Source: Ignavibacteriales bacterium (GTDB taxonomy: Bacteria; Bacteroidota; Ignavibacteria; Ignavibacteriales; Ignavibacteriaceae). Taken from it: a stretch of 17,912 bases of DNA. Under the pieces are notes generated by a model, which was given only the letters and a program-made list of their open reading frames with translations, was not told the DNA's origin and searched no databases. Position 1 is the first letter of the stretch. Each line of letters starts with the position of its first letter. The translations under genes and the position numbers were made by a program. Below, piece by piece: positions 14,015 through 17,912 of the stretch. The stretch spans positions 1 to 17,912 of the forward strand of contig DPRR01000034.1 of NCBI GenBank assembly GCA_003538625.1. Direction: 5' to 3'.

Positions 14015-16330
14015 ATGGACTTTTTAAACAAGGTGATTATGGAACGAAATTTAATTAACTTCAGGGAACAACTTATGGATAGTGTGGACCAGGCTGTTGA
14101 TAAAACATGGCCCACACATGTTGGAGACGATTTTGTCCGAGAGATGCAATGGGCTGTGGATGAGTTAATAAATATCTGTAATGAAATGAAGGCTAAAGGT
14201 ATCAGTAAACTTGAGCAAAGCCGAACATATCGTTATTTGGGAAATGTGTATTCTGATCTTGAACCAGCCCTTGGAAAACAAATGCTTCTTAAAGCCATTC
14301 AAACTTATAAGATGGCTGAATTACTCCTTAAAGATCAATCCGATGAATTTGAAAAGGCCAAGCTAAATTTCAATTATGGAAACACTTTGCGACAAATAGA
14401 TCCAGATAATATAGAACTTCTGCAGGAATCAAGGCAACGGATATTGTCTTGTCGTGCCTATTTTGCTGAAAATGAAACCAATTACCTGGCACAGGTCGAT
14501 AAGGTGTTAAATTCGGTTGAAGACCTTTTAAGAATAGCGCCCCTGGCTAATGCCGTAAAGAAAAAATCAGATGGGATGGCAAACTTAAATGAAAGGCTTC
14601 AAAAAGGAGATAATATTAGTGACGTTGCCAGTAAAATGAATGAATTAATGATGGTTGATGGCGGACCTGCAGGGATGCTGGGACAACTCCAGGTTGTTGT
14701 TGATACCATTAATGATGATCAGAAGCAAACCGAAAAGTATAAAGATATACAGAAACAGATGCCTGACTTGACCAAACAGGTGCTTGACGGGGGAGAGATG
14801 TCACATGACAATAAGCAGATATGGTCACTCCTGGAGGAAAGACTCAAGTCAGATTCGGCTAAAGGTAAAGTATCAGAAGATCGCGTCAAATCATTGAGCA
14901 GAATGATGGAAGATTTCGGGAAAATCCTTTCCTCAGATGAAAATGATTTACGAGCGATGCAGGCAAAGCAACAAAAAATGAAAGAATTTATTGCCGGTAA
15001 GTTTGAAATGACTCATTATCTTAGTCACGGGATTGAAAGACCTCCTGACAATTCCAGGGCTGCTGAACTGGTGGAACTCAATTGGCAACTTCGCTGTTAT
15101 CTCATGGAGGAACTAAGTCGCACTGAAAAAGGAGAAGAAGAAAGTAAAGAGATTATTGAATTATATAAACGCACTTCAGTAATAGACAAACGAATCTATG
15201 AAGTTGGGGCAGATAATAAAAAAGCCTTAATTGTTGTGAAGGAAGAACTCCGTCCATTGAGTCTTGAAGTCAGAAATTTTTCTTCAAGATTCAATACTAT
15301 GCCTGCCCGACCATTATGGAAAGTTATGGACACAACTGTCGACACAAACGCAATATTCTTCTCGGGGACAGAGAATACAAGAGTAATTATTGAGGCCGCT
15401 TGTCAACGTATCGGGCTCAAAATTATGAGGGAACCAACAGGGGAAACATATACATGCGCCCGCTGGATTCAACTTCAAAAGTCAATTACTACGATTTTTG
15501 ATCTCAGGGTAACAGATGGTCCTGGCATGGCACAAGTAAACTATGAGCTTGGTATGGCACTGACTCTTGGCAAACCAATAGTGATTTTAGTTGCGGAAGG
15601 GCAGGTATTGCCTTTTGATGTTGAGATTGAACCAATTGCTCTAAATGGCGGTAATCAGGATGTTTCGGACATTGCTACAGCTATTGATCGTTCGATGGTA
15701 TGGATTTATCCAAGACTGCATTCAAATGAATCATTAGTCACATTAGAATATGTTCTTTCGCTCTATAATCGACCACAGCAAAATATTTACGCAGATCAGA
15801 TGCTACGAATGTTAATCGATTTGCAAAAAATTCCTGATTCCTTGGCTATAATGCGGACACTCGTTAAATTTTATCAGTATCTAAATGATGGAGAAGTTCA
15901 ATTAATCCATCCCAGATGGTCTCCGGCATATCCAGAAAAAAATGAAAAACGTCTTTTTCATGTCACACCATTTAAAACAGGATGGCCTGATCGGGTTAAA
16001 ACTTTTACTCGGAAGATATGTAAAACCGTTGGCGTAAAATATATTCGCGATGACGATATGAGCGAACCAAATATAATTCTTTCTATTTGGAAAGAAATTT
16101 CAAGGGCTACCCATATTCTTGTTGACCTTACTGATTATAATGCAAATGTTGCATTAGAACTGGGAATAGCACATACTCTCGGCAAAAAAATTTTGTTATT
16201 AGGACAGGGAAATCCAAACACTCACATTTTCAAGTCCATCAGCAAATTTCGAATTAAAAGTTATGATATAAATAAAATGAAGGAAACACTCGGTGTTGAA
16301 ATACAAAATTTTATTACAACTATTAATTAA
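14015..16330 (+). CDS. TPR-like protein with two nucleoside-deoxyribosyltransferase/TIR-like domains
   Basis: The 771-aa cytoplasmic protein has a helical front half (1-430) containing TPR-like repeats (about 65-150: YRYLGNVYSDLEPALGKQML, NFNYGNTLRQID) and long charged helices. Two related alpha/beta domains follow. The first (about 443-530) has NAIFFSG, ARWIQLQKSITTIFDL and VNYELGMALTLGKPIVIL with Glu511. The second (about 645-770) has LFHVTPFKTGW, IWKEISRATHILVDLTDYNA and NVALELGIAHTLGKKILLL with Glu715. The ELG(M/I)A glutamates match the position of the catalytic Glu in nucleoside deoxyribosyltransferase and TIR-like NAD-cleaving folds. The likely role is a nucleotide- or NAD-processing effector with the helical part as sensor or scaffold; this is inferred. 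ATG at 14039, preceded by AAGGTG, is an alternative start. GC content is higher than in the island. Confidence 0.75.
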   Translation: MDFLNKVIMERNLINFREQLMDSVDQAVDKTWPTHVGDDFVREMQWAVDELINICNEMKAKGISKLEQSRTYRYLGNVYSDLEPALGKQMLLKAIQTYKMAELLLKDQSDEFEKAKLNFNYGNTLRQIDPDNIELLQESRQRILSCRAYFAENETNYLAQVDKVLNSVEDLLRIAPLANAVKKKSDGMANLNERLQKGDNISDVASKMNELMMVDGGPAGMLGQLQVVVDTINDDQKQTEKYKDIQKQMPDLTKQVLDGGEMSHDNKQIWSLLEERLKSDSAKGKVSEDRVKSLSRMMEDFGKILSSDENDLRAMQAKQQKMKEFIAGKFEMTHYLSHGIERPPDNSRAAELVELNWQLRCYLMEELSRTEKGEEESKEIIELYKRTSVIDKRIYEVGADNKKALIVVKEELRPLSLEVRNFSSRFNTMPARPLWKVMDTTVDTNAIFFSGTENTRVIIEAACQRIGLKIMREPTGETYTCARWIQLQKSITTIFDLRVTDGPGMAQVNYELGMALTLGKPIVILVAEGQVLPFDVEIEPIALNGGNQDVSDIATAIDRSMVWIYPRLHSNESLVTLEYVLSLYNRPQQNIYADQMLRMLIDLQKIPDSLAIMRTLVKFYQYLNDGEVQLIHPRWSPAYPEKNEKRLFHVTPFKTGWPDRVKTFTRKICKTVGVKYIRDDDMSEPNIILSIWKEISRATHILVDLTDYNANVALELGIAHTLGKKILLLGQGNPNTHIFKSISKFRIKSYDINKMKETLGVEIQNFITTIN

Positions 16331-16334
16331 AAAA

Positions 16335-16342
16335 AAGGAGGT
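16335..16342 (+). promoter_or_regulatory. perfect Shine-Dalgarno deciding the start at 16347
   Basis: AAGGAGGT lies 4 bases before ATG 16347-16349. It decides against an in-frame ATG at 16293, which lies inside the upstream gene. Such a strong site is unusual among these genes. Confidence 0.85.
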
Positions 16343-16346
16343 TACC

Positions 16347-17114
16347 ATGCTTTATCAAATGATTGACAAACTATGTGAGCAGATTAATAAAATTGATGCT
16401 GTGGCAGAATTACCGCAGTTTGCAGCGCAAGTACGTAAAATGCGGCCAAATTTAAATAATGAACTCTTATCCCAGGGGATTCTTGAAAAGGAGCTTAACA
16501 AAAGTATTATGACAATGAGCTTTGCACAATTGGTTTTAATTAAAAATATTCCATCAATCGCAGATGAATTAACCAAGATATTAAAGGTGCAAAATATAAA
16601 TGCAGCCTACCGGTGTTCGGTAGCTGCCTGTCTGGCATATCTCGTAAATCCAAAAGATCTTTTGCCCGACAATTTACCAGGAGGATATGGCTTTATTGAC
16701 GATTTCTTATTGCTGCAAGAAGCATGTGCTTTGTCTTGGGAAATTTCAGGAGATATGAAAAAAGCCGAAGAAAGACGTAAAATTTTCCAGTTTACATTCA
16801 TGTTTGTCCCTGAGAGTCGTCGTGAAGAGTTTCAAACGGCTATTAATAGCTTGACGACGACATTTAATATAATGCGAGCTCTTGATCCGATATTAGCAGA
16901 AATGACCATCCAAATGCTTATTCAAAATCCTTTACAGGAAATTTCTCAGCAATCACACTCATTTGGAAGTCTTTCACCCTTTAAATCTCAGTTTTCCGAA
17001 TTTTCAAAAAATTACAGACCCCAATATAGTTGGCAGAATGGTAATACAATGGGTATTAATTTCCCTGGAGGCGGGGGAGTTGCTGCTGATAGCAGTGGTG
17101 TTTATATACTGTAA
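16347..17114 (+). CDS. DUF1232 (YkvA-like) domain protein
   Basis: The 255-aa protein begins at the ATG that follows a perfect Shine-Dalgarno, 16 bases after the stop of the deoxyribosyltransferase-like gene, so the two form an operon. Residues ~85-125 are a DUF1232 domain: RCSVAACLAYLVNPKDLLPD then GGYGFIDDFLLLQEA, with the conserved P-x-D-L-L-P-D and G-x-I-D-D motifs. N-terminal residues 1-80 are helical. Residues 135-200 are helical too, and the tail (200-255) is Ser/Gln/Gly-rich, ending in GGGGVAADSSGVYIL. The hydrophobic part of the domain may lie at the membrane, but no full membrane helix is certain. The biochemical role of DUF1232 is not established. Pairing with a two-domain nucleotide-processing protein suggests joint action in stress or defence. 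Confidence 0.8.
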   Translation: MLYQMIDKLCEQINKIDAVAELPQFAAQVRKMRPNLNNELLSQGILEKELNKSIMTMSFAQLVLIKNIPSIADELTKILKVQNINAAYRCSVAACLAYLVNPKDLLPDNLPGGYGFIDDFLLLQEACALSWEISGDMKKAEERRKIFQFTFMFVPESRREEFQTAINSLTTTFNIMRALDPILAEMTIQMLIQNPLQEISQQSHSFGSLSPFKSQFSEFSKNYRPQYSWQNGNTMGINFPGGGGVAADSSGVYIL

Positions 17115-17912
17115 TATTTGAATCACTTTCCATACTTGAAAGCGGAATTATGTAAATAAAAAACTAATCCTGACACGGAATAATATACTATTATCAATAA
17201 AACGCTTACCGATTACTATTTAGTTTATAAATAATTGTCTTAAACATCAGGTCAATTAAACTGATAAGAAGACCCTATAACAATACAATTCTAACAAGTA
17301 TAATTACAAAACATAGGGGTTAAAGCGTAAAGTTATTTAATTTAGTATTACCGGTCAAGCATTATTTTCTTCACTAATGGAAATACAGTTAATATAACAA
17401 TCAGTATAAAATCAACGAGACATAAAACAATAGGAAATTTTACTAAGCAACCTGCTGGGATCTAACCAACAGAGATTAAAAAAGTACAATAAAATTTATT
17501 ATACATTGATTATAAGATATTTAACAAAGCAGTATAATCAGACCAATTATAAATTGATGAAATTCAGCAGGATTAATAGTGCGACTATAATGAACCGTAT
17601 TATAAAACCCATGGTTGGAGGAAAACTCAGAGACACAGTGTAAGTCAATAAATTATAATAGAAAAACACAACTAATATTAAGCAAATAAAATCAAAATCG
17701 ATATTGCATTATATGTACATGTATAGATAACCGGGGGGGGGTATTTTCCCAAAGCGAAAAATATTTAAATTGTATTTAGTACCTGCGCGCGCGAGGAACA
17801 CAAAAAATTTCCATGAAGCATAACAATTGTTCATTTTCTGAACAGGAATGAAAATTTCGACAATGTACTGAAAAATAGTTGGTGACTTTTAGTTTGATAT
17901 TTCGTAAATTAC
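17115..17912. other. gene-free right end of the window
   Basis: Some 800 AT-rich bases without a supported ORF, RNA gene or strong terminator follow the DUF1232 gene; only a 5-bp hairpin (CTTTC/GAAAG near 17140) is seen. Two low-complexity GC islands stand out: nine G's at 17733-17741 followed by TATTTTCCC, and GCGCGCGCG at 17785-17793. Confidence 0.45.

Noticed and set aside
16293..16346. Upstream ATG for the DUF1232 gene inside the preceding gene
   Set aside because: The perfect AAGGAGGT 4 bases before 16347 marks the true start; the extra 18 residues have no support.
17733..17793. Functional GC-rich element (nine G's, GCGCGCGCG)
   Set aside because: No structure, repeat partner or gene nearby supports a function; could be low-complexity DNA or assembly noise.

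Overview
The window is AT-rich DNA from a member of the Bacteroidota, probably Bacteroidia or Flavobacteriia. This rests on the base composition, on a Bacteroidota-type promoter (TAnnTTTG class) at 3174-3181, on the near absence of Shine-Dalgarno sequences in most genes, and on the type of tyrosine recombinase and small excisionase-like HTH proteins. I cannot name a genus from sequence alone.

Layout. (1) Bases 1-23 are the 3' end of a tRNA gene (T-arm and acceptor strand), followed by a perfect terminator hairpin. (2) Bases 12-12890 form an integrated genomic island of about 12.9 kb. It is bounded by a 13-bp direct repeat of the tRNA 3' end (12-24 and 12878-12890). Just inside each end lies a tandem 12-bp doublet that looks like an integrase arm site. 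All recognisable island genes are on the minus strand, so they are transcribed from the integrase end toward the tRNA. In transcription order they are: tyrosine integrase; two paralogous excisionase-like HTH proteins; a single-chain type IIG restriction-modification enzyme whose stop overlaps the start of a DUF4062 protein with a ribonucleotide-reductase-like C-terminal domain; a compact cassette of a small protein, a PD-(D/E)XK nuclease and an Fe-S uracil-DNA-glycosylase-family protein; a three-helix membrane protein with a poly-Thr tail; a small ORF leading into a C39/papain-like cysteine protease across an in-frame stop; a broken gene remnant; and a hypothetical protein. (3) Beyond the right-hand repeat (12878-12890) the same arrangement recurs as at the left end (core, hairpin, tandem 12-bp doublet), but with a different doublet. 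This suggests a second element, or its scar, in tandem. (4) About 1 kb without a convincing gene precedes a plus-strand two-gene unit of visibly higher GC: a 771-aa protein with a helical front half and two nucleoside-deoxyribosyltransferase/TIR-like domains, then a DUF1232 protein with a perfect Shine-Dalgarno. (5) The last 800 bases hold no gene I can support.

How it works together. The island looks like a mobile defence island: integration/excision module at one end, restriction-modification in the middle, and several small operons pairing DNA-damaging, proteolytic or membrane proteins. The best candidates for undescribed systems are the glycosylase-nuclease cassette (4225-6020), the DUF4062/RNR-like partner of the type IIG enzyme (6167-7075), and the tandem deoxyribosyltransferase-like protein with DUF1232 (14015-17114). 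All defence roles are inferred from domains and neighbourhood.
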